DNA of 64,000 nucleotides, taken from the NCBI GenBank assembly GCA_002325245.1, contig DCRR01000003.1, positions 6,786 through 70,785 on the forward strand. The letters are read 5' to 3'. Made by a program: the position numbers and the translations under genes. Source of the DNA: Microbacteriaceae bacterium UBA1487 (lineage in GTDB: Bacteria; Actinomycetota; Actinomycetes; Actinomycetales; Microbacteriaceae). Below are positions 7,536-15,802 of this stretch, in pieces. The notes under the pieces were generated by a model. The model was not told the origin of the DNA, did not search any database, and saw only the letters and a list, made by a program, of their open reading frames with translations. Each line of letters starts with the position of its first letter. Position 1 is the first letter of the stretch.

Positions 7536-9133
7536 ACGTACGGCTCACGCTCAACAGCCTGAGCCGGTCCCCGCGACGCGTCGCCCGCGCGGTGCTCGAA
7601 TCCGCGGTGATCCTCGCGGCCGTCGTGGCGCTCATCGTCGGCGCGCTGCTGCTCGGCGAGATGGATCAGGCGTTCGCGCGGCGGGTCGTGATCGTCGCCG
7701 GATCGATCGTGAGCGTCGCCGCCATCGCCGTTCCCGCCTTCGCCGCGCGCGTCGAGCCGCTGGACCGCCGCGCGCTGCGCGGCTACGGGCTGCGTCCGTG
7801 GCGGGTGTCGATCACGCTCGTGCTGATCTCCTTCGCGGGACCCGCTCTGCTGTTCATCGTGCCGTTGGCCTTCCTCCCGCTGCTGGTCTGGAGCGACTCG
7901 GTTCCTGCCTCCCGCATCATCGGGGTCGGCGTGCTGCTCGCGCTGCAGCTCGTCGTCTCGTGGCGGCTGGGCCGCGCCATTGGATCGGTGCTGAATCCGC
8001 GACCGCGGGTGCGCGTGATCGTGCGGCTGCTGCTGGTCGCCGCGGCCGTCGCCGCCGCGGCGTTCCTCGCGCTCACCCTCCTGCCGCGCGCGATCACCCG
8101 GGTGCCGGCCGCCCAGTTCGACTGGGCTCTCCGGATGCTCGGTCAGGCAGGTGAGCAGGGCTACGGAGCGATCGTCGACACTCTTGCGGTGACGCCGCTC
8201 GGCGCACTGTGGGCCGCCACGATTCCCGCCCAGCTCGGCATCCCGTCGGTGTGGGCGCGCGCGCTGCCGATCGGCGTGGTGACGCTCGTCGTGCTCGGCG
8301 TGGTCTGGCATCTTGTCGTCCGCGCGGCCTTCCGTTCGACGTGGCGCACCCAAGCGGTGCGGCGTCGCGGTGTCCCGGGCTGGTTCCGGGGCTTCCCGGC
8401 GACCCCGATCGGTGCGGTCACGGCGCGCAGCCTCACCTACTGGGTGCGCGACCCGCGGTATCGCACCGTGCTGGTCTTCCTCCCGCTGATCCCGATCGTG
8501 ACGCTGCTCGCGTTCTGGGTCAGCGGCATGCCGCTGCAGTGGGGCGTGCTGATTCCGCTCCCGCTCATGCTGCTGCTGGTCGGATGGTCGACGCTTCACA
8601 ACGACGTCGCCTACGACTCGACCGCCGTCTGGACGCTGCTGGCGGCCCAGCTGCGCGGCCGCGCCGATCGAATCGGCCGCGCCGTCCCGGTGCTGGTGAT
8701 CGGCGCGGTGCTGCTGGCGGTCGGCACCCCTCTGACGGCCTGGGCCTTCGGCGACGCTGACGTCATGCCGATCGTTCTCGGTGTCGGTGTGGCGACCCTG
8801 TTCGGGGCGGTCGGCATCTCGAGCGCCGAGTCGGCGCGGTCGCCGTACCCGGCGCCGCGTCCCGGTGATGCCGCGTTCCAGCAGCCCGAGCTCATCGGAA
8901 GCACGGGAGCCCTCGCGCAGGTGGGCTCGCTCCTGCTCTCGATCCTGACGGCCGTGCCCGCGATCGTGGTTGCGGTGCCGTGGCTGCTCGGGATGCCCGG
9001 ATCGTGGAACTGGGCGGCGCTCGCGGTCGGCGCCGTCGTCGGCGTGGCAGTGCTCGCGCTCGGGATCCGGGTGGGCGGTCGCGCCTTCGATCAAGCGGGG
9101 CCGGAGCTTCTGGCCTTCACCATGCGAAACTAG
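7511..9133 (+). CDS. ABC transporter permease, multi-pass membrane protein
   Basis: 540 residues, GTG start lying inside the end of the ATPase gene (25-bp overlap), so the two are translationally coupled. About ten to twelve hydrophobic segments are visible, with a central cytoplasmic basic segment (RSTWRTQAVRRRGVPGW, about 275-291) dividing two similar halves, as in large ABC-2 permeases with two fused bundles. The function follows from the neighbouring ATPase; the exported substrate is unknown. Confidence 0.75.
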   Translation: MVAELLRLNVRLTLNSLSRSPRRVARAVLESAVILAAVVALIVGALLLGEMDQAFARRVVIVAGSIVSVAAIAVPAFAARVEPLDRRALRGYGLRPWRVSITLVLISFAGPALLFIVPLAFLPLLVWSDSVPASRIIGVGVLLALQLVVSWRLGRAIGSVLNPRPRVRVIVRLLLVAAAVAAAAFLALTLLPRAITRVPAAQFDWALRMLGQAGEQGYGAIVDTLAVTPLGALWAATIPAQLGIPSVWARALPIGVVTLVVLGVVWHLVVRAAFRSTWRTQAVRRRGVPGWFRGFPATPIGAVTARSLTYWVRDPRYRTVLVFLPLIPIVTLLAFWVSGMPLQWGVLIPLPLMLLLVGWSTLHNDVAYDSTAVWTLLAAQLRGRADRIGRAVPVLVIGAVLLAVGTPLTAWAFGDADVMPIVLGVGVATLFGAVGISSAESARSPYPAPRPGDAAFQQPELIGSTGALAQVGSLLLSILTAVPAIVVAVPWLLGMPGSWNWAALAVGAVVGVAVLALGIRVGGRAFDQAGPELLAFTMRN

Positions 9134-9137
9134 AGCC

Positions 9138-9413
9138 ATGAGCGACACGCTTCCCGGTGAGCCCGGACAGGGCGGCGGCACCGATGTTCTCGATCGCGAA
9201 CTCGAGAAGCTCCTCAACGAGGAGCTCACCGAGGACGGGGACCACGACCGCTACGCCCACTACGTCAAGAAGGACAAGATCGTCGAGTCGGCCGTGACCG
9301 GCAAGCCGGTGCGGGCGCTGTGCGGCAAGAAGTGGACGCCGGGGCGCAACCCCGACAAGTTCCCGGTCTGCCCCGACTGCCTCAAGGTCTACGAGCGGAT
9401 GCGCGACGAGTAA
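9138..9413 (+). CDS. DUF3039 domain protein
   Basis: 91 residues, ATG 4 nt after the permease stop. The second half carries CGKKWTPGRNPDKFPVCPDC, a Cys(x15)CxxC arrangement that probably binds zinc and is the hallmark of DUF3039, a small actinobacterial family of unknown role. The first half is strongly acidic (TDVLDRELEKLLNEEL). Confidence 0.85.
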   Translation: MSDTLPGEPGQGGGTDVLDRELEKLLNEELTEDGDHDRYAHYVKKDKIVESAVTGKPVRALCGKKWTPGRNPDKFPVCPDCLKVYERMRDE

Positions 9414-9428
9414 TCGCCCGAGACGCGG

Positions 9429-10721
9429 CTAGCGGTAGCGCGTCGGCAGCGCCGGCTCGCCGTGGGCGAGTGCGAGCGCCGCATCCGGAAGCTCGCCGAT
9501 CACGCGGGCGTGGTGTGTGCGCGCGCGGAGCAGGCCCGCGGCGCCGAGATGCTCCGCGGCGGGTTCGCCGGCGACCACGAGGTCGGTCATGAGCTCGCGA
9601 CGCTCGGGGCCGTCGGTCACCGGGGGGTCGTCGACGTAGATGTCCTCGCTCGTGGCGACGCCCGAACGCAGCGCTCGGAACGCCTGCTTGCGTCCGCCGA
9701 TCGTGGCCTTGGCCTCGGAGGTCTTGCCGACCGCGCGCCAGCCCGAACCGCCCTCGACCGCGACGAGCTTGTAGACCATGCCGGAGGCGGGAGCCCCGGA
9801 GCCGGTCACGAGGGCGGTGCCGACTCCGTAGGAGTCGACCGGCGCGGCGCGCAGTGCCGCGATCGCGAACTCGTCGAGGTCGTTCGTCACCGTGATGCGC
9901 GTGTCCGTGGCGCCGAGGGCATCGAGTTGGGCCCGCACGGTAGCCACGACGGTGCGCAGCTCGCCGGAGTCGATGCGCACCGCCCCGAGCTCCGGCCCGG
10001 CGACGCGGATCGCGGCCTCGACGCCGCGCGAGGTGTCGAAGGTGTCGACGAGAAGGGTGGTGCCGGTGCCGAGGGCGTCCAGCTGGGCGCGGAAGGCGTC
10101 GGTCTCGGAGTCGTGGAGAAGCGTGAAGGAGTGCGCGGCGGTGCCCATCGTCGGCACCCCCCACGTGCGACCGGCCTCCAGGTTGCTCGAGGCGGCGAAG
10201 CCGGCGAGGTAGGCGGCGCGGGCCGCCGCGACGGCGGAGTGCTCGCCGGTGCGGCGTGAGCCCATTTCAGCGAGCGGGCGGCCGTCGGCGGCCGCCACCA
10301 TGCGGGCGGCGGCCGAGGCGACCGCGGAGTCGTAGTTGAAGACGCTCAGCGCGAGCGTCTCGAGCACGACCGCCTCGGCGAAGGTGCCCTCGACGACGAG
10401 GATCGGGGAGCCCGGGAAGTAGAGCTCGCCCTCGCGATAGCCGCGAATGCCTCCGGTGAAGCGGAAGTCGGCGAGCCAGGCGAGGGTCTCGTCGGAGACG
10501 ACGCGCTCGGCCGAGAGCCACTCCAGCTCCTCGGCGCCGAAGCGGAACTCGCGCAGCAGATCGAGCAGTCGCCCGGTGCCGGCCACGACGCCGAAGCGGC
10601 GTCCGTCGGGCAGTCGCCGCGCGAACAGCTCGAACACGCTGCGCCGGTGCGCGGTGCCCGCCCGCAGGGCGGCGTCGATCATGGTCAGCTCGTACCGGTC
10701 GGTGAAGAGCGCACTCGTCAT
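9429..10721 (-). CDS. pncB: Nicotinate phosphoribosyltransferase
   Basis: 430 residues. The N-terminus (TDRYELTMIDAALR) is the family's usual start, and the central segments FNYDSAVASAAARM, EMGSRRTGEHSA, GTAAHSF, DTFDTSRG and RIDSGEL follow nicotinate phosphoribosyltransferases. The enzyme joins nicotinate and PRPP (with ATP) to nicotinate mononucleotide in the NAD salvage (Preiss-Handler) pathway in the cytoplasm. Its ATG is preceded by TAGGCT with a 6-nt gap (leaderless). It is divergent from murL across 41 bp. Confidence 0.95.
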   Translation of the reverse strand: MTSALFTDRYELTMIDAALRAGTAHRRSVFELFARRLPDGRRFGVVAGTGRLLDLLREFRFGAEELEWLSAERVVSDETLAWLADFRFTGGIRGYREGELYFPGSPILVVEGTFAEAVVLETLALSVFNYDSAVASAAARMVAAADGRPLAEMGSRRTGEHSAVAAARAAYLAGFAASSNLEAGRTWGVPTMGTAAHSFTLLHDSETDAFRAQLDALGTGTTLLVDTFDTSRGVEAAIRVAGPELGAVRIDSGELRTVVATVRAQLDALGATDTRITVTNDLDEFAIAALRAAPVDSYGVGTALVTGSGAPASGMVYKLVAVEGGSGWRAVGKTSEAKATIGGRKQAFRALRSGVATSEDIYVDDPPVTDGPERRELMTDLVVAGEPAAEHLGAAGLLRARTHHARVIGELPDAALALAHGEPALPTRYR

Positions 10722-10727
10722 GCTCCG

Positions 10728-10733
10728 AGCCTA
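10728..10733 (-). promoter_or_regulatory. -10 hexamer of pncB
   Basis: TAGGCT read on the minus strand, 6 nt before the pncB ATG. It lies back to back with the murL hexamer 16 bp away. Confidence 0.55.
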
Positions 10734-10749
10734 GGACCGGGTCGCCGCC

Positions 10750-10755
10750 TAGACT
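10750..10755 (+). promoter_or_regulatory. -10 hexamer of murL operon
   Basis: TAGACT ending 7 nt before the murL ATG, consistent with a leaderless mRNA. The promoter region overlaps that of pncB. Confidence 0.55.
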
Positions 10756-10762
10756 GAGGGGG

Positions 10763-12115
10763 ATGAGCTTCGAGCCGCGGTCGGTGACCGCATTCCGTTA
10801 CGCGGCGGCGCGTTTCGATGCCGCGACGGCGGTCGCCGAGTTCGACTTCGAGCTGATCGGCGAGGGCGAGCCGCTGCGGTTCACCGAGTCGATCACCTTC
10901 ACGACCGGTCCGGCCGCCCCCGTGCTGTCGGCCGAGGACGCCGAGCGCCTGCAGCGCGTGCTCGCGCTGCTTGGCGCGGTGCTCGGTCTGAGCTACTTCA
11001 AGGCGGCCGCCCCGCCGCGCGTCGAGCTCGATGTCGCGGGGCTCACGGCCGAGGCGGTCGAGTACCTGCGTCAGGTGCTGCGGCACGGTCTTGCCGAGTT
11101 CGCGTATCGGGCGGGGCTCCCGTCGCTGCTGGATCCCGACATCGTCGCCGCCGACCTCGCGCCCGCGCTGCCGATTCGTGATGCCGAGGGCACGCCCTTC
11201 GTCCCGATTGGCGGCGGCAAGGACTCCGTGGTCTCGGTCGAGTCGCTGCGCGCCGTCGGACTCGAGCCGGTGCAGTTCGCCGTCAACCCGAACGCGATCA
11301 TCACGCGCGTCGCCGAGGCGAGCGAGCTGCCGCTGATCGCCGCACGCCGTCGCCTCGATCCCGCGCTTCTCGACCTCAACGCGCGCGGGGCGCTCAACGG
11401 GCATGTGCCGGTCACCGCGATGAACACGCTCATCGCGGTGGCGCAGTCGCTGCTGCTGGGGCTGGGACCCGTCGTCATGTCGAACGAGAGCTCGGCATCG
11501 GACCCGACGCTCGAGTGGGACGGCGAGAGCGTCAACCACCAGTGGTCGAAGAGCCTGGAGGCGGAGCGGCTGCTTTCGGCCGTGCTGGAGCCGCAGGCAG
11601 GCTTGCGCGGGGCCTCCTTCTCGCTGCTGCGTCCGTTCAGCGAGCTGCGCATCGCGCGCGGGTTCGCCGCGACGACCCGCTACGACGCAGCGATCGTCAG
11701 CTGCAACCGCGCCTTCCGGCTGGCCGGGGCGACCCCGACCTGGTGCGGCGAGTGCGACAAGTGCCGGTTCGTTTTCCTCGCGCTGGCGCCGCACCTCGAG
11801 CCGGAGCGCCTGCTCGGGATCATCGGGCACGACCTCTTCGCCGATGAGGCGCAGCTGCCCGGCTTCCGCGCTCTGCTCGGGCTCGGCGATCACAAGCCGT
11901 TCGAGTGCGTCGGCGAGGAGGCCGAGAGCTCTGTCGCCGTGACGCTCGTGTCGCGCATGCCGCGCTGGGCCGACTCCCCGGTGATTCGCGCCCTGCTGGC
12001 CGAGGCGCCCGAGCTGGCCGCGGGCGACGCGGCGCTCGAGGAGCACATCCTGGGCGAGTCGGAGGCCCTCGCGGTCGCCGCGGTCTACGAGAGGGCTCGT
12101 CGTGCGCTGGTCTGA
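10763..12115 (+). CDS. murL: UDP-MurNAc-L-Ala-L-Glu epimerase (MurL-like)
   Basis: 450 residues, the size of Xanthomonas MurL. A PP-loop-like FVPIGGGKDS (146-155), LNGHVPVTAMN (211-221), MSNESSASDP (239-248) and a WCGECDKCRF cysteine cluster (C328, C331, C334) are the family features I recognise. MurL uses ATP to epimerise the terminal L-Glu of UDP-MurNAc-L-Ala-L-Glu to D-Glu during peptidoglycan precursor synthesis. The overlapping MurD-like ligase downstream is the expected partner, which makes the call much stronger than sequence resemblance alone. Activity is inferred, not shown. Confidence 0.88.
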   Translation: MSFEPRSVTAFRYAAARFDAATAVAEFDFELIGEGEPLRFTESITFTTGPAAPVLSAEDAERLQRVLALLGAVLGLSYFKAAAPPRVELDVAGLTAEAVEYLRQVLRHGLAEFAYRAGLPSLLDPDIVAADLAPALPIRDAEGTPFVPIGGGKDSVVSVESLRAVGLEPVQFAVNPNAIITRVAEASELPLIAARRRLDPALLDLNARGALNGHVPVTAMNTLIAVAQSLLLGLGPVVMSNESSASDPTLEWDGESVNHQWSKSLEAERLLSAVLEPQAGLRGASFSLLRPFSELRIARGFAATTRYDAAIVSCNRAFRLAGATPTWCGECDKCRFVFLALAPHLEPERLLGIIGHDLFADEAQLPGFRALLGLGDHKPFECVGEEAESSVAVTLVSRMPRWADSPVIRALLAEAPELAAGDAALEEHILGESEALAVAAVYERARRALV

Positions 12116-13457
12116 GCTCGAGGGTCAGCGAGTTGTCATCCTCGGCACTGGCCGCGAGGGCGTCGCGATCGCCGAGCACCTGCTCGGCTCGGGCGTGAAA
12201 TCTCTCTCCGCCGCCGATGAGCGCGATGGGGACTCGGCCACGGCATGGCGGGGACGCTTCGGCGCTGCGGTGCCGCTGCTCATCGCCCCGACCGCGGCCA
12301 CCCTGCGACGCAAGCGCATCCAGGTCGCGATCGCCTCGCCCGGGATCCCGCCGCACAGCGCGCTGCGCCGCGCCACCGAGCAGGCGAAGCTGCGTCGGAC
12401 GACCGCGACGGACCTGTGGCTCGGCGACAACGCCGCTCGCACGACCGCGGTCACCGGGAGCAAGGGCAAGTCCACGACCGCCGCTCTCGTCCGGGCGATC
12501 TCGGTCGCGCACGGGGTCGGCTGCGAGCTCGGCGGCAACATCGGCATCCCCTTGCTCGGTCTTCCCGAGGCGGAGCGCTACGCGGCCGAGCTGTCGAGCT
12601 ATCAGTGCTCATCGGTGACCACGTCGCCCGACGTCGTCGTGCTCACGGCGCTGTTCCCCGAGCACCTGGACTGGCACGGCAGCGAGGAGCAGTACTACGC
12701 CGACAAGCTCAACCTGATCGCGCACGGCCCGCGTCGCGTCCTCGCCAACGGCGAAGACCCACGGCTCGTGGCGGCGCTCGAGCGCTTCCACCCGGATGCC
12801 GAGATCGAATGGGTCGGCTCCACGGGGAGCCACTGGACGGTCTCGGGGCGCGCCGGGGCGCGGGAGATCCTGCGTGACGGCGCCCGCTTCGTCGATGCGA
12901 GCACGCTGCCGCTCGTCGGGCGCCACAATCTGCGCAACGCGGCGCTCGCGCTCGCCGCCGTCGAGGCCGCCGGCACCGAACTCGACCCCCAGGCCGCGCT
13001 CGCCGCGCTCGCCGGGTTCCGTCCCCTCGAGCACCGCCTGGAGCGCGTCGCCGACCCGAGCGGATTGGTGTTCATCGACGACTCGCTGTCGACGAGCCCG
13101 TTCGCCGCGATCGCCGCGCTCGAAGCCCTCGACACGCGCGATCTGGTGCTGATCGTCGGCGGTCAGGATCGCGGCGTCGACTATGCGCCGCTCGCCGACT
13201 ACCTTCAGCAGCATCCCGTTGCCGCCGTGATCGGACTGCCCGACAGCGGGCCGCGCATCCTGAAGACGCTCGCGCCCACCGGGATCCTCACGGTGCCGGT
13301 CGACGGAATGGATGCCGCGATCCGCACCGCGCGCAAAGTGATCGACGATGGCGTCGTCTTGCTCTCGCCCGCGGCGCCCAGCTACGGTCGCTACCGCGAC
13401 TACGCCGACCGCGCCGCCGACTTCCGCCGGGCGATCTCCGCCTCGGCGTCTGCATGA
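12102..13457 (+). CDS. murD2: MurD-like ligase, probable UDP-MurNAc-L-Ala--L-Glu ligase (MurD2)
   Basis: 451 residues, GTG start 14 bp inside murL. Mur-ligase layout: an N-terminal Rossmann-like GTGREG (15-20), P-loop VTGSKGKSTT (117-126), the central LFPEHLDWHGSEEQYYADK segment carrying the ligase-family His and the carbamylated-Lys region, GRHNLRNAALALAA, and the C-terminal FIDDSLSTSP and DRGVDY segments. Canonical MurD adds D-Glu; MurD2 of the MurL pathway adds L-Glu, which MurL then epimerises. The pairing with murL and the location outside the dcw cluster argue for MurD2. A second, ordinary murD elsewhere cannot be excluded. Confidence 0.85.
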   Translation: MRWSELEGQRVVILGTGREGVAIAEHLLGSGVKSLSAADERDGDSATAWRGRFGAAVPLLIAPTAATLRRKRIQVAIASPGIPPHSALRRATEQAKLRRTTATDLWLGDNAARTTAVTGSKGKSTTAALVRAISVAHGVGCELGGNIGIPLLGLPEAERYAAELSSYQCSSVTTSPDVVVLTALFPEHLDWHGSEEQYYADKLNLIAHGPRRVLANGEDPRLVAALERFHPDAEIEWVGSTGSHWTVSGRAGAREILRDGARFVDASTLPLVGRHNLRNAALALAAVEAAGTELDPQAALAALAGFRPLEHRLERVADPSGLVFIDDSLSTSPFAAIAALEALDTRDLVLIVGGQDRGVDYAPLADYLQQHPVAAVIGLPDSGPRILKTLAPTGILTVPVDGMDAAIRTARKVIDDGVVLLSPAAPSYGRYRDYADRAADFRRAISASASA

Positions 13458-14230
13458 CCTCGACAGAACGGACCCCCATGCCTCGCTCCGACGGACGCGC
13501 CGCCGACCAGCTTCGACCCGTGACGATCGAGCGCGGGTGGAGCGAACAGGCCGAAGGCAGTGCGCTCATCACGTTCGGCAAGACGAAGGTGCTGTGCACG
13601 GCGAGCTTCACCAACGGCGTGCCGCGCTGGAAGACCGGCTCCGGCAGCGGCTGGGTGACGGCCGAGTACGGCATGCTGCCGCGCTCCACCAACGAGCGCA
13701 TGGGACGCGAGTCGGTGAAGGGCCGCGTGGGAGGCCGCACGCACGAGATCTCCCGGCTGATCGGCCGCAGCCTCCGCCCGATCATCGACCTGAAGGCGCT
13801 CGGCGAGAACACCATCCAGATCGACTGCGACGTGCTGCAGGCCGACGGCGGAACGCGCACCGCCGCGATCACCGGCGCCTACGTGGCCCTGTACGACGCG
13901 GTCGAGTGGGGTCGCGCCAACAACTTCATCGGCAAGAACGCGAAGGCTCTCATCGACTCCGTGTCGGCGATCAGCGTCGGCATCGTCGACGGCGAGCCGA
14001 TGCTCGACCTGCCCTACGTCGAGGATTCGGCCGCCGAGACCGACATGAACGTCGTCGTCACCGGCCGCGGGCTGTTCGTCGAGGTGCAGGGCACCGCCGA
14101 GGGGGCCCCGTTCGACAAGCGCGAACTCGATGCCCTGCTCGACCTCGCCCTCTCGGGAACCGCCGAGCTCGCCCAGATCCAGGCCGCCGCCCTCGGCGTG
14201 ACGGCCCCTCAGGTCTTCACCGGGAGCTGA
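13454..14230 (+). CDS. rph: Ribonuclease PH
   Basis: 258 residues; the ATG overlaps the murD2 stop (ATGA). Motifs include RSDGRAADQLRPVTIERG at the N-terminus, YGMLPRSTNER, GRTHEISRLIGRSLR and the catalytic region IDCDVLQADGGTRTA (about 122-136). It is a phosphate-dependent 3'-5' exonuclease that trims tRNA 3' ends. An alternative ATG 12 codons in would give a more usual N-terminus (MPRSDGRAADQ starts at residue 9). Confidence 0.96.
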   Translation: MTSTERTPMPRSDGRAADQLRPVTIERGWSEQAEGSALITFGKTKVLCTASFTNGVPRWKTGSGSGWVTAEYGMLPRSTNERMGRESVKGRVGGRTHEISRLIGRSLRPIIDLKALGENTIQIDCDVLQADGGTRTAAITGAYVALYDAVEWGRANNFIGKNAKALIDSVSAISVGIVDGEPMLDLPYVEDSAAETDMNVVVTGRGLFVEVQGTAEGAPFDKRELDALLDLALSGTAELAQIQAAALGVTAPQVFTGS

Positions 14231-14231
14231 G

Positions 14232-14810
14232 ATGACCACCTTCGTGCTCGCCACCCACAACGCCCACAAGGTGGTCGAGCTGCGGGCGGTCCTCGGCGAG
14301 CGGCTCGGCCCGCACGAGATCGTCGGCTACGACGGCCCCGAGCCGATCGAGGACGGCGACAGCTTCGCCGCGAACGCGCTCATCAAGGCGCGGGCGGCGG
14401 CGGCGCACTCCGGTCTGCCGGCGATCGCCGACGACTCCGGCATCGCGGTACGGGCGCTCGGCGGCGAGCCGGGCATCCATTCGGCGCGCTACGCGGGCAC
14501 GCGCAGCGACCGTGACAACCTCGAACTGCTGCTGTCCAACTTGGACGGCGTCGCGGACCGCGCCGCGAGCTTCTGGTGCGCCGCTGCGCTCGTCGACGGC
14601 GAGCGGGAGATCGTCGAGGTGGGGGAGTGGCCCGGCCAGGTGCTCACCCAGGCGGCGGGCGAGGGCGGCTTCGGCTACGACCCGATCTTCCGGCCCGAGG
14701 GCCTGGAGGTCAGCTCGGCCGAGCTGACGGCGGACGAGAAGAACGCGATCTCGCACCGCGCGCGGGCGTTCGGCGCCCTCGTCGTGCGGATGCGCGAACT
14801 GTACGGCTGA
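14232..14810 (+). CDS. rdgB: Non-canonical purine NTP pyrophosphatase (RdgB/HAM1)
   Basis: 192 residues, starting one base after the rph stop. It has the N-terminal LATHNAHKVVEL, EDGDSFAANALIKARAA, IADDSGIAVRALGGEPGIHSARYAG and GFGYDPIF segments typical of RdgB, and SHRARAF near the C-terminus. It hydrolyses (d)ITP and XTP to monophosphates, cleaning the nucleotide pool. rph-rdgB is a very common actinobacterial pair. Confidence 0.96.
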   Translation: MTTFVLATHNAHKVVELRAVLGERLGPHEIVGYDGPEPIEDGDSFAANALIKARAAAAHSGLPAIADDSGIAVRALGGEPGIHSARYAGTRSDRDNLELLLSNLDGVADRAASFWCAAALVDGEREIVEVGEWPGQVLTQAAGEGGFGYDPIFRPEGLEVSSAELTADEKNAISHRARAFGALVVRMRELYG

Positions 14811-14880
14811 GCGCCCGCGACTGAGAATCGTCATCGTTCCCGAGAGGGCGGAAGTCGGGTCTCGAGTGCGCCGCTCTGCC

Positions 14881-14886
14881 TAGGCT
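14881..14886 (+). promoter_or_regulatory. -10 hexamer of CDF transporter gene
   Basis: TAGGCT 7 nt before ATG 14894. It supports that ATG over the in-frame GTG at 14888, which would leave only one base. Confidence 0.5.
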
Positions 14887-14893
14887 GGTGGGC

Positions 14894-15802
14894 ATGGGCC
14901 ACGACCACGCGCACGGAACGGCGAACCGCCGCCGCCTGGCGATCGCGCTCGCGATCGTGGGCGTGTTCCTCGTGGTCGAGGTGGTCGGGGCGATCCTGTC
15001 GGGCTCGCTCGCGCTGCTCGCCGATGCCGGACACATGGTCAGCGACGTCATCGGGCTGACCGTCGCACTGGTCGCCAGCGTCATCGCCGCACGGCCGGCG
15101 ACTGATCGGCACACCTTCGGCTTCCAGCGCGTCGAGGTGCTCGGTGCTCTGGCGAACGGCGTGCTGCTGACCGTGGTCGCCGTCGCCGTCGCCGTGGAGG
15201 GCGTTCGACGGCTGATCGATCCGACCGAGGCCGAGGTGATCGCGGGCCCGATGCTGCTGGTCGCCGCGGCCGGGCTCCTCGCGAACGTCGCGGCCCTGCT
15301 GGTGCTCCGCGGTGGGGAGCGCGAATCCCTCGGAATGCGCGGCGCCACCCTCGAGGTGCTGGGCGATCTGATCGGATCGATCGTGGCAATCGCGGCGGCG
15401 GTCGTGATCTTTGCCACGGGCTTCGTTCCGGCGGATGCGATCGCCTCGCTTCTGATCGCGGCGCTGATCGTGCCGCGCGCACTGGTGCTGCTGCGCGATG
15501 TCGTGCGCGTGCTGACCGAGTCGGCGCCGCGGGAGACCAGTGTGGTCGAGATCCGCGAGCACCTCGAATCGACCGAGGGTGTGATCGCAGTTCACGACGT
15601 GCACGTCTGGGCGATCACCTCCGGGTCACCGGTGTTCAGCGCGCACGTCGTGGTCGACGCCGAGCTGTTCGCCTCGGGCGACACCGGTGCGCTGCTGGAG
15701 CGGCTGGGCGCCTGCCTCAGCGAGCACTTCGACGTCGCGCATTCGACCTTCCAGCTCGAACCTGCCGACCATGCCGAACGCGAGCAGCACACACACCGCT
15801 AA
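14894..15802 (+). CDS. Cation diffusion facilitator family transporter (CzcD-like)
   Basis: 302 residues. A His-rich N-terminus (GHDHAHG) precedes six membrane segments; the second carries SLALLADAGHMVSDVIGL with the HxxxD metal site, and the fifth has EVLGDLIGS. The cytoplasmic C-terminal domain (about 210-290) contains VHDVHVWAITSG. The family exports Zn2+, Co2+ or similar ions in exchange for protons. The start is chosen from the TAGGCT spacing. The gene converges with the next minus-strand gene, with a 4-bp stop overlap. Confidence 0.93.
   Translation: MGHDHAHGTANRRRLAIALAIVGVFLVVEVVGAILSGSLALLADAGHMVSDVIGLTVALVASVIAARPATDRHTFGFQRVEVLGALANGVLLTVVAVAVAVEGVRRLIDPTEAEVIAGPMLLVAAAGLLANVAALLVLRGGERESLGMRGATLEVLGDLIGSIVAIAAAVVIFATGFVPADAIASLLIAALIVPRALVLLRDVVRVLTESAPRETSVVEIREHLESTEGVIAVHDVHVWAITSGSPVFSAHVVVDAELFASGDTGALLERLGACLSEHFDVAHSTFQLEPADHAEREQHTHR

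Noticed and set aside
12102..13457. Canonical MurD of the dcw cluster
   Set aside because: The gene overlaps a murL homologue and lies with rph-rdgB, not among mraY/ftsW/murG, so MurD2 is the better label, though ordinary MurD activity is not excluded by sequence alone.
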